Origin: Coenobita brevimanus
Lineage: Eukaryota; Arthropoda; Malacostraca; Decapoda; Coenobitidae
NCBI GenBank assembly: GCA_032717465.1
Contig: CM064715.1
Span: forward strand, 37,959,604 to 38,023,603
Length of the DNA stretch: 64,000 nt
Reading direction: 5' to 3'
In this document: positions 35,187 through 45,848 of the stretch, piece after piece
Position numbering within the stretch: position 1 is the stretch's first letter
Layout: each line of letters begins with the position of its first letter
Translations under genes and position numbers: made by a program
Notes under the pieces: model-generated
The model's database searches: none
What the model saw: only the letters and a program-made list of their open reading frames with translations
Told to the model about the DNA's origin: nothing

Positions 35187-35996
35187 CATAGAGGCAAATG
35201 GGACTTTACATATGGTGTGCTCAACAAGAAGTTCACTCCTGCTCATTGGTCCAGCGGAACGTCCAAACGTAGCAAGTATGTTCAAGAATGCAGATGGAGC
35301 AAGACTACAAACTTAAACACTTGGCTCCCCTCAGCCGAGCGTAATGCAGACACAGTCTGATTTACTACTTACATTAGCCCACCATGGCCCCTCTAAAATC
35401 CTGCAGTGGCTTCCTTGAAGGCCATGGATACCAGTTTGAGAACCAGAGCTTTAGGATGGAAAAGCTGGAATAAATGTGTACCTCACGTTCTAGTAAGAAT
35501 ACTCTGTAGCCTTGAGTTTGACAAAGCTGCAATTATGTGTTTTTCGCAAAAGCCCTTCACAAAGCAGTTCATTCAGTGCCTGAAGCCACGACATTATGGT
35601 GAAGGAAGCCTAAATAGTTAGTACCACTGGAGTAGTTCGAGAGGTAGCCGGGGTAGTCCTGGCCACCCATGATATATGCCTGGCCACCCGAACAGTAGCA
35701 TAGCAAAGGAGGGGTGCGCCCTCCCACAACTCCCTGACATCCCCCCAACCCCGCCCAGACCTTCCCCACAGCCCACGACCTAGTGATCTTCGTACTGGGA
35801 ACTGAATAAGCAAGACCCGAAAATATCAGTAATATCAGTATGGCTATGTTTGTAAGCAAGTTTTTACTCAGTGTCATAAATAGAAGCCATTCCAGGATAC
35901 ACACAAGATAAGGATAAATAACATACGTGTTTTCTGTACAATGTACACACCTTAATTTGTCTATTAATAAGTATTCTATATTCAGTGCAGTCTCTC

Positions 35997-35997
<1 letters not shown>
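35187..35997. other. Spacer, duplicate of 7399-8211
   Basis: Same sequence with few substitutions. Contains the same minus-strand 111-residue frame (35569-35904), not recognised. Confidence 0.6.

Positions 35998-36032
<35 letters not shown>
35998..36032. repeat. (TA)n microsatellite
   Basis: Duplicate of 8212-8245. Confidence 0.95.
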
Positions 36033-36033
<1 letters not shown>

Positions 36034-36036
<3 letters not shown>

Positions 36037-36099
36037 GCAACATTGGGTCTGGTTAGTGCTTGGATGGGTGACAGCATGGGAACACCAGATGCTGTTGGC
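36034..36099 (+). pseudogene. 5S rRNA-derived fragment, duplicate
   Basis: Identical to 8246-8311 by eye. Followed by the same ~125-base non-5S tail and TA tract (36224-36241). Confidence 0.75.
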
Positions 36100-36241
36100 A
36101 TCCCTACGTGTCAAGTGGGGTTGGTGGAGGATTAGTGCCCCTCCCTGTAAAACAATTAACTCTAAGCCGTTGGCCACCCCGTTTGGGATACGTGGCGTCT
36201 GGCAATGAATGAAAAAATATTTTATATATATATATATATAT

Positions 36242-37030
36242 TGTTACATAGCCTATGATTTCATCATCCTTTGTGTAATTTTAACGCACAGTATGCTGCA
36301 TGTTTGATCACGAGCGTGTTCTGCCTCAGTTCCCCCCTTCTACCGTTATAGTAGAGTAAGTCGTCATTTCTGGAGTTCAGACCAGGATTGTCAACTCTTT
36401 GTCCCCATGGCTTCATTTGCGCATCCTTCTTACAAGTTGTATCAAGCTCTCCCGGCCCCTATATAATGAGCTCAGTCTCTGCATCATTGCCACTTAGATC
36501 TGCTCCTCATTTTGTTCACATCTCTGTCCTCCCCTGTACAGTTATTATTATTGTGAATTTCTCAGGAAGTCTCCAACCATCTAGCAGCTGTGTGATTTGA
36601 GTATACGTGTTGTTGCATTTTGTTCTTGTACTGTATAGCATAAGGTTGATTCTTGGGCCTAGTGAGGTTTTTGATTGGTGTTGGGTTTTATGTAAGTCAT
36701 TTTTGATAATAGTTTGTATCTGTAATAATTTATCTTGCATTAACTGAGCATTACCTGGTGTATTTTCATTTTATCAGGGCTGACTTAGATAAATTTACTC
36801 TCGCTAATTTTGTGTTAATAGAGGCTATTGCAGTTAACCATATATTTAACCTGTTTTTTGCCATTACATTATCCTTATGAGTCCTGAATGTTTTGTTGTT
36901 AGTTTAAGCATTAAACTTCAACTTGTAATTTTACCTAACTCTTTTGTTTTGAACCTGGAACTTTACGGGACAGTAGTGACTCTTCGTATTCTCACTTAAA
37001 GTGTACATTATCTTTCTCTGTTCCGTAACA
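36242..37030 (+). repeat. 5' LTR, Gmr1-like copy 2
   Basis: TGTTAC...GTAACA. Differs from its 3' LTR at about five positions by eye. Confidence 0.93.
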
Positions 37031-37111
37031 TAAATTTGGCGACCTCATATCAGGATATTCAGAATATTATCATAAGGATATTGCTTGATATTTTGTGACT
37101 GTTACTTATTC

Positions 37112-38044
37112 ATGATGTCTACTATTACTACACTTGATGAAGCCAAAGATTTTTTGTCAAATGTGCAAACAGTGTGTGATGTAGAAAACAGAACAAAGAA
37201 TGAACTTAAGCTTGTTGCTCAACAATTGGGAATTGCTGTTCGCTCTCATCATTCTAAAGATCAAATTGTTGACATGATTAATGAAAGCTTGTTTAATGTA
37301 ACTCCTCCAAATGAGCAAACGCAGATTGAATTAGCTAAGTTACAGCTAGCCCTGCAGGAGGCTCGTGTGAAGGAAGCTGAATTTCAAGCACAGGCTAAGG
37401 AGGCTGAATTTCAGGCAAAAGCTAAGGAGGCTGAGGCACAAGTTGAAATTGCTAGGATTCAGGCAGATCATGAGTATCGCATGAAACAAGGTGGAACTGG
37501 ATCATCTAGCTCTGATGATTTTGATGTGGCTAAAAATGTTAAACTTGTCCCTCCTTTTAATGAATCTGATTTAACAAAGTATTTTCAGTTGTTTGAGAGG
37601 GTAGCTACAGGTTTTAATTGGCCTAAGGAGTATTGGCCAGTACTCCTTCAAACTGTTCTCACCGGTAAAGCTCAAGTAACTTATGCATCTTTGCCTCAGG
37701 ATCAGTCTGATAATTATGATGTAGTTAAGAGCTTGATTCTTAAGGCCTATGAGCTTGTTCCTGAAGCTTATAGAGTAAAATTTAGGACAACTTACAAGCA
37801 AGATAAGCAATCCCGTGTTGAGTATGCAAAAATCAAAGAAGATTTGTTAGAGCAGTGGTTAAATTCTAAGAATGTGGATTCTGATTTTGACAAATTTAAG
37901 CAGATGATTTTGCTGGAGGACTTCAAAAGGTGTATTAGTAAAGATGTAAGCCTATATCTTGATGAGAAAAGAATAGATAATTTGTCTGATGCTGCAGTTT
38001 TAGCTGATGAGTATGTTCTCACTCACAAGAGATATTCTAGATAA
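37112..38044 (+). CDS. Gag, Gmr1-like copy 2
   Basis: 310 residues from the ATG at 37112: N-terminal helices, KEAEFQAQA coiled-coil repeats and a capsid-like domain. The zinc knuckle CTYCSKLGHTTERC (38168-38209) follows in the same frame after a TAA. Nearly identical to copy 1 (one Arg/His difference noticed). Confidence 0.78.
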   Translation: MMSTITTLDEAKDFLSNVQTVCDVENRTKNELKLVAQQLGIAVRSHHSKDQIVDMINESLFNVTPPNEQTQIELAKLQLALQEARVKEAEFQAQAKEAEFQAKAKEAEAQVEIARIQADHEYRMKQGGTGSSSSDDFDVAKNVKLVPPFNESDLTKYFQLFERVATGFNWPKEYWPVLLQTVLTGKAQVTYASLPQDQSDNYDVVKSLILKAYELVPEAYRVKFRTTYKQDKQSRVEYAKIKEDLLEQWLNSKNVDSDFDKFKQMILLEDFKRCISKDVSLYLDEKRIDNLSDAAVLADEYVLTHKRYSR

Positions 38045-38227
38045 ATAGGGAAAGCTGAGAGTAAGTACGTTGCCTCTACTCAGAGTACAGGTAACAGGAA
38101 AGAAAATAAAGATGATGTTTCTCAGGAAGTAAATACCAGCTTCACCTCTAGATTTCAGAAAAGTAAATGTACTTATTGTAGTAAGCTTGGTCATACTACG
38201 GAGAGATGTTTCAGGAGACAGCGTGAT

Positions 38228-38476
38228 GTGAACAAAAAGGAGTCTTTAAATATTCAGTCAATTGGTCTAGTGTCCACTCTTGAGAGTTCCCAGAATTCTT
38301 TAACTGAGTTAACTGAACCTGCTTTGAGGGGTAACTTAAATTCTCATGATGGAGCTCCTCTTTTGAGCAGTAACGTGGGTGACACTCTCAAGAGTTCATG
38401 TGCTAATTTCCTGTCTGATGGTTTTGTCAGTCCTCTGGACAGTAATGACAGGAAATCTTTTTCAAATATATCGTGA
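38228..38476 (+). pseudogene. Nucleocapsid-protease spacer (Gmr1-like copy 2)
   Basis: In frame with gag downstream of the knuckle. It ends by a frameshift near 38456, where copy 2 reads TCTTTTTCAAAT against TCAGTTCAAAT in copy 1. Ser/Leu-rich, with no domain. Confidence 0.5.
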
Positions 38477-41468
38477 TACAGGTGCTTGCCAATCCCTTAT
38501 GCTGACCAGTGTTCTAGGCTCTAATGTTAATTCCTCTGATGAAACTGTAATCTTACAAGGTGTAGGGAATAATTATTTCTCTGTCCCTCTGTGCAGAGTG
38601 AATTTAGAGTCTGGTTTTGTTAATGGTTCCGTTATGGTTGGGTTGGTTGAGACACTCCCAATGTCAGGTGTAACTTTCTTACTTGGAAATGATATTGGTG
38701 GAAGTCAAGTGTGTCCAGCTCCTCAGTTGTCTAGTGAGCCAGTGGCTGCGGCCCAGGATTGTGATGTCCCTGATGTGTTCCCTGCATGTGCTGTCCCTAG
38801 GGCTAAGTCTAAAGTTACTGGTGATTTAGAGGATAATGATGATGATGATGTTATCCTAGCTGACACTTTTCTTGCTAATTTGGACCACTCACCAGATGAG
38901 GCAGTACCCCGTAGTGTTGATAATTTGTCTCGTCAAGAGTTGGTTGAGTTGCAGGTTGCTGACCCTGAGTTGAAAGGTCTAGCTAACTCCGCTTACAGTG
39001 AAGAAGAGTCAGCCGGTGCTTCTACTTGTTATTATGTAAAGTCAGGAGTACTTATGAGGAAGTGGAGACCCCCAACAGCATCAGCCGACTGTGAATGGGA
39101 GGTTGTACATCAAGTTGTCATCCCTCGTGTTTGTAGGCAGGATATCATTCGAGTGGCTCATGATTCCAGTTTGGCAGGACACCTTGGAGTGAGGAAGACT
39201 GTGGCACCCATTTTGAAACACTTCTACTGGCCAGGTATCTTCAGGGATGTTTCCTGGTATTGTAAGTCTTGTCACACCTGTCAAGTTGTGGGGAAGTGTA
39301 ATCAGACAGAAAAGGTTGCACCTCTAGTTCCCATTCCTCCTTTTGAGGCGCCTTTCACCCGTGTGTTGGTGGATATTGTGGGCCCTCTTCCTAAGACTTC
39401 TTCAGGATTTTCTTATGTGTTGACCATGATTGATATGGCTACTCGTTATCCTGAAGCCATTCCACTTAGAAATATCTCAGCAAAGAACGTGGTTAAGGAA
39501 ATGCTAGAGTTCTTCACAAAGTTTGGTCTGCCCAAGGAGGTACAGTCAGACCGGGGAAGTAATTTCATGTTAAACGTTTTCAAGCAGCCTCTGAAAGAGT
39601 TGGCCATCACCCAGATCACGTCTTCAGCTTACCATCCCCAGACCCAAGGAGCGTTGGAGAGATATCATCAAACACTCAAATCGATGCTCAAGAAATACTG
39701 TTTGGAACATCAGAAAGACTGGGATAAAGGTCTTCCATTCGTTGTGTTTGCTGCAAGAGAATCTCCAAATGAATCACTGGGCTTCTCACCTTTTGAACTA
39801 CTGTTTGGTCATGAAGTAAGAGGACCCCTTAAGTTACTCAAGGAATGCTGGCTGTCGGAGGAAGATGACGTCAACCTGCTGGAGTATGTGATGAAGTTCA
39901 AAGAACGGCTGTCCACTGCTTTACAGCTGGCGAGAGAGAATTTAGGAGCTGCTCAGGAGAAGATGAAGACTTGGTATGATAAGAAGTCCAGGTTACGCCA
40001 CTTTCAGCCAGGAGATCAGGTTTTGATTCTGCTACCAGTTCATGGGCAACCTCTTCAAGCCAAGTTTAGTGGCCCTTATTTCGTGGAGAAGAAACTCAGT
40101 GATGTCAACTATGTCATCGCCACACCAGATCGTAGAAAGAACAAGCAACTATGTCACATCAACATGCTAAAGTTGTATCACAGGCGGGACGAAAATAACC
40201 CAGTCTGCACTGTAGCTGTTCCACCCGAGTCTGCAAGTGAAGCTCTCCCATGCAGTATGAACCTGAGTGATAGTTTGGGGAAGAATCCTGATATCATGAA
40301 TGATCTCCAGACTAAGCTTTCTCATCTACCTCCCGAGGAAAGGCAGGAGTTTTCGGCATTACTGCAGGAGTACCCGCAAGTGTTCCATGCCACTCCAGGA
40401 AGAACTACTGTGTTGATGCATGATGTCGATGTTGGAGACGCAAAGCCAATTAAACTGCCTCCTTACCGTGTGAACCCAGTGAAAGTTCCTCTCATCCAGA
40501 AGGAGCTTGGCTACCTGTTGGACCACAAGATGATTGAGCCCTGTCAGAGCGTGTGGAGTTCTCCTGTCACTCTAGTCCCTAAGCCAGGTGGGTCACAGAG
40601 GCTTTGCATTGACTACAGACGTGTTAATCAGATAACCAAAACAGACACTTACTCTCTCCCTCGTGTGGACGATTGCATAGACAAGATCGGAAAGGCTAGG
40701 TACATAAGTAAGTTTGATTTGTTAAAGGGATACTGGCAAGTACCTATGACTGAACGTGCTAGGGAGATCTCATGTTTTGTAACACTAGGAAAGGCTTTTG
40801 CATGTTCTGTAATGCCGTATGGTATGAAAAATGCACCAGCCACATTTCAGAAGCTCATGAATGTTGTAACAGAGGGTTTGGCAGGGTGTGTTGTTTATAT
40901 TGATGATGTATTAATCTTCAGTGACAACTGGAAAGATCACCTATGCCATGTCAGTAAATTTCTTGACCGTTTAGTTCATGCTAATCTTGTAGCTAATTTA
41001 TCAAAGTGTGAGTTTGGTCAAGCTAAAGTTCAGTACCTTGGGTATGTAATTGGTGATGGACATGTTGCACCACCAGGAGCTAAGGTTCAGGTTATAAGTG
41101 ATCTTCCCAGACCTAAAAGTAGGAAAGAGCTACAAAGATTTTTGGGAATGGTAGGTTATTACATGAGATTTGTTCTTAACTTTTCTATTCTTGTATCACC
41201 ACTTACAGACCTACTGAAAAAGGGAGTTGAATTTGTCTGGACCGATAACTGTGAATCCTCTTTCAACAAACTTAAAGCTATTCTATTAAGTCAGCCAGTG
41301 CTCGCTACTCCAAATTTTGCTAAGCCTTTTAAGATGGCTGTTGATGCAAGTGATACAGGAGCTGGGGCTCTTTTGCTGCAAGAGGATGATCAGGGTATTG
41401 AACATCCTGTATCTTATTACAGTAAGTTCACTCCACCTCAAAAGAACTACTCCACTATTGAGAAATAG
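38460..41468 (+). CDS. Pol: protease-integrase-reverse transcriptase-RNase H (Gmr1-like copy 2)
   Basis: The open frame runs from 38379, but codons before ~38460 are out of register with pol. In that frame's numbering, the protease active site is YRDTGACQSL (D33-T34-G35). The integrase HHCC region is at ~260-310. The integrase core has Asp in VLVDIVGPL (~332), Asp in QSDRGSN (~391) and Glu in ALERYHQ (~427), DD35E. A Gypsy-type fingers region (SSPVTLVPKPGG, IDYRRVNQ) leads to the active site YIDDVLIF (840-843). RNase H begins with VDASDTGAG (~989). The frame stops at a TAG (41466-41468) where GAG would be expected. Integrase before RT is the diagnostic feature. Confidence 0.9.
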   Translation, partial: FQIYRDTGACQSLMLTSVLGSNVNSSDETVILQGVGNNYFSVPLCRVNLESGFVNGSVMVGLVETLPMSGVTFLLGNDIGGSQVCPAPQLSSEPVAAAQDCDVPDVFPACAVPRAKSKVTGDLEDNDDDDVILADTFLANLDHSPDEAVPRSVDNLSRQELVELQVADPELKGLANSAYSEEESAGASTCYYVKSGVLMRKWRPPTASADCEWEVVHQVVIPRVCRQDIIRVAHDSSLAGHLGVRKTVAPILKHFYWPGIFRDVSWYCKSCHTCQVVGKCNQTEKVAPLVPIPPFEAPFTRVLVDIVGPLPKTSSGFSYVLTMIDMATRYPEAIPLRNISAKNVVKEMLEFFTKFGLPKEVQSDRGSNFMLNVFKQPLKELAITQITSSAYHPQTQGALERYHQTLKSMLKKYCLEHQKDWDKGLPFVVFAARESPNESLGFSPFELLFGHEVRGPLKLLKECWLSEEDDVNLLEYVMKFKERLSTALQLARENLGAAQEKMKTWYDKKSRLRHFQPGDQVLILLPVHGQPLQAKFSGPYFVEKKLSDVNYVIATPDRRKNKQLCHINMLKLYHRRDENNPVCTVAVPPESASEALPCSMNLSDSLGKNPDIMNDLQTKLSHLPPEERQEFSALLQEYPQVFHATPGRTTVLMHDVDVGDAKPIKLPPYRVNPVKVPLIQKELGYLLDHKMIEPCQSVWSSPVTLVPKPGGSQRLCIDYRRVNQITKTDTYSLPRVDDCIDKIGKARYISKFDLLKGYWQVPMTERAREISCFVTLGKAFACSVMPYGMKNAPATFQKLMNVVTEGLAGCVVYIDDVLIFSDNWKDHLCHVSKFLDRLVHANLVANLSKCEFGQAKVQYLGYVIGDGHVAPPGAKVQVISDLPRPKSRKELQRFLGMVGYYMRFVLNFSILVSPLTDLLKKGVEFVWTDNCESSFNKLKAILLSQPVLATPNFAKPFKMAVDASDTGAGALLLQEDDQGIEHPVSYYSKFTPPQKNYSTIEK

Positions 41469-41471
41469 CTT

Positions 41472-41696
41472 TTGGCCTTGATTTTGGGTTTACAGCAGTT
41501 TTCATTTTATTTGTGTTCTGGTTTTGACCCCATAGTCATTTATACCGATCACAACCCACTGAAATTCCTTAGTAAGTTTAAAGATAAAAATCAGAGATTG
41601 ACAAGATGGAGTCTACTTCTTCAGGAGTATTCATTAGACATACAACATGTCAAGGGGAAAGAAAATGTTATTGCAGATTGCTTATCTAGACTTTAG
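41472..41696 (+). pseudogene. RNase H C-terminal part (Gmr1-like copy 2)
   Basis: Continues in frame after the TAG: YTDHNPLKFL with the catalytic Asp and the closing NVIADCLSRL motif. Only the single stop separates it from pol, and the same stop is in copy 1. Confidence 0.85.
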
Positions 41697-41757
41697 ACAG
41701 ATTGTTTTAGAGTAATAAGAAATTTCATTTGTAAATTTCTTTTTCTTTGTGGGGAGG

Positions 41758-42540
41758 TGTTACATAGCCTATGATTTCATCATCCTTTGTGTAATTTTAA
41801 CGCACAGTATGCTGCATGTTTGATCACGAGCGTGTTCTGCCTCAGTTCCCCCCTTCTACCGTTATAGTAGAGTAAGTCGTCATTTCTGGAGTTCAGACCA
41901 GGATTGTCAACTCTTTGTCCCCATGGCTTCATTTGCGCGTCCTTCTTACAAGTTGTATCAAGCTCTCCCGGCCCCTATATAATGAGCTCAGTCTCTGCAT
42001 CATTGCCACTTAGATCTGCTCCTCATTTTGTTCACATCTCTGTCCTCCCCTGTACAGTTAATATTATCGTGAATTTCTCAGGAAGTCTCCAACCATCTAG
42101 CAGCTGTGTGATTTGAGTATACGTGTTGTTGCATTTTGTTCTTGTACTGTATAGCATAAGGTTGATTCTTGGGCCTAGTGAGGTTTTTGATTGGTGTTGG
42201 GTTTTATGTAAGTCATTTTTGATAATAGTTTGTATCTGTAATAATTTATCTTGCATTAACTGAGCATTACCTGGTGTATTTTCATTTTATCAGGGCTGAC
42301 TTAGATAAATTTACTCTCGCTAATTTTGTGTTAATAGAGGCTATTGCAGTTAACCATATATTTAACCTGTTTTTTGCCATTACATTATCCTTATGAGTCC
42401 TGAATGTTTTGTTGTTAGTTTAAGCATTAAACTTCAACTTGTAATTTTACCTAACTTTTGTTTTGAACCTGGAACTTTACGGGACAGTAGTGACTCTTCG
42501 AATTCTCACTTAAAGTGTACATTATCTTTCTCTGTTCCGT

Positions 42541-42544
<4 letters not shown>
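41758..42544 (+). repeat. 3' LTR, Gmr1-like copy 2
   Basis: Preceded by the polypurine tract GTGGGGAGG (41749-41757) and followed by TA repeat. Confidence 0.93.

Positions 42545-42617
<73 letters not shown>
42545..42617. repeat. (TA)n microsatellite
   Basis: Right half of the tract split by the Gmr1-like element. Confidence 0.95.
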
Positions 42618-42622
<5 letters not shown>

Positions 42623-43547
42623 GAAGCGGGATTTGCCAGTAAGGTAATCGAGAAGCTTCTCACTGATTCCCAATGTTTACGGTAGCTAGTTCCGGTACGA
42701 GTCTGCTGCCAATTTGTCTGCTCTTTGTGAGAGTAGTTGTTTCGTAAGTTATGCATTAATTTTTTTGCCCTTTTTTCTTTATAATGTTTTATTTATGTGA
42801 CTGTTAAATTATGTAATTTAAGTTTGTATGGTAAATGATTTGGCGTTATGTAATGTAAGAAAGCTCTGGCATGTTTTGATGTCTGCTACTTGGTAACTGC
42901 TTTAACTGTTGCCCCGTCGAGTGTGTGTTGGCATTTTCTAGAGTAAAGTAAGGCTATATAAGGATGGGGAAGAGACTAGAGCGACACACACCACAAAGCC
43001 AGCCAGGAGACTGGACGTGTGGTGCTGGGCAATCCCCAGGTCCTGTCCTCCCCCCTTACTGTTTTTTAACCAGCCCATACCCCACTGACCGGGCTAATGT
43101 ATGTCTCGACCTGCATTATAGGTGCAGGGAATCTTTAAACAACAACAACTAGAGCGAGGACAGTTGGTTTTCAGTTCAGTTTGAGTGTAGTGCAGTGTCA
43201 GTGAAGTCTGTATATTTTCGGTACTTGTGACAACAGTGAAATGTAACTGGCAAACAGTGAAGTGTTACTGAAGTTTATATCATTGCCACCTGTGAAAATA
43301 GTGAAGTGTTGTTATGCATTAAGTGTAATTGCAGTTATCAAAGTTTGTATAGCTCCAGTGCTTGTGAGCATAGTGATCTGAAGTTGGAAAGCATTAAGTG
43401 TAATTATCTGGAAAATAAAGACAGTGAACTTTAGGAATCGGTGTGCTGTACGCCGAAAGATAAGAACAACAACTCACTGGGCAACGTCCATCCTCTACTG
43501 TACTACTGCTGTCGGAGCTTGTGGCATTGCGAGGTGGGGACGTAACA
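42618..43547 (+). repeat. LTR region of element B, copy 2
   Basis: Same content as 14839-15802 but cleaner: TATATAA at 42955-42961, SINE-like insertion, end at CGTAACA (43547) and primer site TGGTGTCCAGAAGTGGGAT at 43549-43567. Left boundary unresolved. No second LTR of this element is present in the window. Confidence 0.6.
42985..43147 (+). mobile_element. SINE-like insertion at LTR transcription start (copy 2)
   Basis: 163 bases between direct repeats ACTAGAGCGA (42975-42984, 43148-43157), ending TTTAAACAACAAC. It starts 24 bases after the TATA box, so it lies at or just after the presumed start of element B transcripts. Confidence 0.68.
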
Positions 43548-43599
43548 CTGGTGTCCAGAAGTGGGATTATTAACGGCTGCAGTGAGTCTAACCTTCAAC

Positions 43600-44891
43600 A
43601 TGGAGGCAGAAGACATACAGACAAAAGGCCAAGCTAGGCAGGAAGAGGCATCACTGGGTGCAATTATGAAACTACTACAAGCACAAAGTGCCCAATTACA
43701 AGCACAATATGTCCAACTACAAGCATACAATGAAGGACAGAAAGATCTCAAAAAATAATTACAGGCACAAAAGAAAGACCTCAAAGAACAATTACAGGCA
43801 CGGATGACAGAACTCAAAGAACAATTGCAGGCACAGAACAAGGAACAGAAAGAATGATATGAACAGCTTCAGGAGGCATTACAGGAGCAACAGAGGGAAG
43901 TACAACTGAGAGTGCAGGGACAGCTAGATGCATTCATGGGGAAAATGAAGGAAGAACGGCAACAGCTTAAGGAGGAAGTAGATGCCAAGCTAGAGCGACA
44001 GATGTAAGAAGTTAGCAATAATGTGGTGGAATGTGAAGAGCATTTAGATGACCATTTGAAGACAATGAGGATATAGTGACGGAGTGCAGACAGCACGTTG
44101 ATAACCAGTTGAAGCATGTAGCCGACCATGTGAAGCTAATTAGTGAGAAAATTGAGGCTGTAGAGAAATATTGCACTGCTGTACCTCAGGTTAGTGTACA
44201 AGGAGCATATGAAAAAAGAAAAGAAAAAAGGACAGTGTATGGTAAATCTTGACGGATCCCAAGCATCTAAAGGTAGCATTACAGGGTTGAATAATCAGAA
44301 TGTAGATTAAGTCCTGGACTTAACTATGATGCCCCAGTTTTTAGGTCCCAAACCATTGAAGTGCATGGTTATAATGGGGGTCCAATAAAAAGAAACTTCA
44401 GGAATTTGATGGCAGAGTATCTTGTGAAGCTTACCGTTCACAGTTTGTTACTTGCGGATCAGAATGACGGATGATAGGCAGAGAGCAGTGCAGCTTGCTA
44501 CTAGCCGTAAGGGTGCCACAATGGAAATTCTGGGCCAGATGTCTGTGATGGAGAGGAACAGTTATCAGTCCCTAGGAGAAGTGCTACAGCACAGATATGG
44601 AACCATGTACCAGACTGAGGTTTACAGAGCAAGAGTCCGGGTCCGCGTACGGGCCCGAGGCGAATCCCTTCAGCAGCTTGCTTATGACCTGGAGAGTATG
44701 GCGTATAAGGCGTACCCTGGAGCAGCACCTAACCTGTTGGCTATACTTCTGAGACCAGTTCATCGATGCTCTTCATAGTGCAGAGTTGAAAGTGCAACTG
44801 AAGCAGGCACAACCAAGAAAGATGCAAGCAGCACCAGACAGGGCTCTAGAATTTGAGTCCTACGTCAGGTCCTATACATTCACTTTTCAGG
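43600..44891 (+). pseudogene. Gag of element B, 5' part (interrupted by BEL insertion)
   Basis: Starts MEAEDIQTKGQARQ, then a glutamine-rich coiled coil (QAQSAQLQAQYVQLQAY), interrupted by stops near 43756 and 43857. A capsid-like stretch (MTDDRQRAVQLATSRKG, LGQMSVMERNSYQSLGEVLQ) follows at 44452-44770, then a one-base loss near 44750. The coding sense continues to 44891, where the BEL element is inserted, and resumes at 52938 in the same register. Confidence 0.7.
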
Positions 44892-44896
44892 CAGGT
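44892..44896. repeat. Target-site duplication CAGGT, left of BEL element
   Basis: Perfect five-base match with 52933-52937. Confidence 0.9.
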
Positions 44897-45363
44897 TGTT
44901 AGTTATTATCACTGTAGGCGGTCTTAATTATTAACTAACATAAAGCGAAACAATTCACCATTATAGTATACGGTATGTGAATATGGCGTTTTTATCAGTA
45001 CTCAGTATAAATATTCTGGGCCTAATAAATATGCTGAGTATTTAGCTGTGGTGTTGATGGTATTGATAGCAGAGAGATGGCTGATCGTTGAAGAGAGTTT
45101 GAGGCACGTATGTTTACTATTTAGTGGCACGGTGAGAACTGGTGGCAAGGAGAGAACTGGTCAGCTTCGAGCAGCTTCGTGCACGAAGTAAATCAAATGA
45201 AACTTAACATTACTGAATCATTATAACTAAATACGTTGTTTTCTCCATGACCAGATTTATCTCTAGTGATAAATAATATTTTACCCAATTTATGCAGTAC
45301 ATGAAATTATTTACAAAAATGTGCTGTCGTGGGCGGGAATATTTAAACCCGAAATCTACGACA
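44897..45363 (-). repeat. 3' LTR of BEL element
   Basis: In element sense begins TGTCGTAG and ends CTAACA. It is preceded in element sense by the polypurine tract GGGCGGGGGAGTA (45364-45376). Confidence 0.92.
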
Positions 45364-45397
45364 TACTCCCCCGCCCAGAATACTGTATATACAATAT

Positions 45398-45835
45398 TTA
45401 CAATTGTCCCCTCCCAATCAGGGTACGCCATAGTTGGGAGGAACCTAAGGCGGTCCGGCGTGATGTCTTCAACAGGGCATCACATCGGTCATTTATGGGT
45501 GTAGGAAGGTGTTGGGTAGCGCCGGTTTGGCTGTCATCTTCTTTCCTTTCTATATCAATTTCTAAGGGATACAGCTTAACCACTGGTCTCGTTTTCAAAC
45601 CGCCGCTTGTCCTTAGCTGTACTACCCTACATTCTTGATCGGGACCATGTAACAATTTGGTGACCCGACCTAGTCGCCAGAGAAGTCGAGGTCCATCGTC
45701 GTGTATCAGCACGACATCCCCAACTTGAGGTGCTGCCTTCCCTTTCTTGTATGTCAATTGACGGTGTTGCTCCCTGAGAGATATTAGGTAGTCAGTGGTC
45801 CATCTCCTCCACAGATCTCGTGAAATCTTTGTCAC
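45398..45835 (-). pseudogene. Integrase C-terminal domain, DUF5641 type (BEL element)
   Basis: ISRDLWRRWTTDYLISLREQH and the following GDVVLIHDD...WRLGRV segment are the hallmark of the C-terminal domain of BEL/Pao integrases. It should be fused to the core ending at 47165; the two are separated by the cold-shock insertion. The C-terminal ~45 residues are unusual and may not belong. Confidence 0.85.
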
Positions 45836-45836
45836 G

Positions 45837-45848
45837 TATAGGAGACGT
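45837..45848. repeat. Target-site duplication of cold-shock insertion (left)
   Basis: TATAGGAGACGT; matches TATAGAAGACGT at 47166-47177 with one mismatch. Confidence 0.75.

Larger units (their letters stand above)
36242..42544 (+). mobile_element. Gmr1-like Ty3/Gypsy retrotransposon, copy 2
   Basis: 6,303 bases, LTRs at 36242-37030 and 41758-42544. Most intact copy: one uninterrupted frame covers protease, integrase, reverse transcriptase and the start of RNase H. It sits in the same TA tract as copy 1 (36224-36241 and 42545-42617). Confidence 0.92.
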
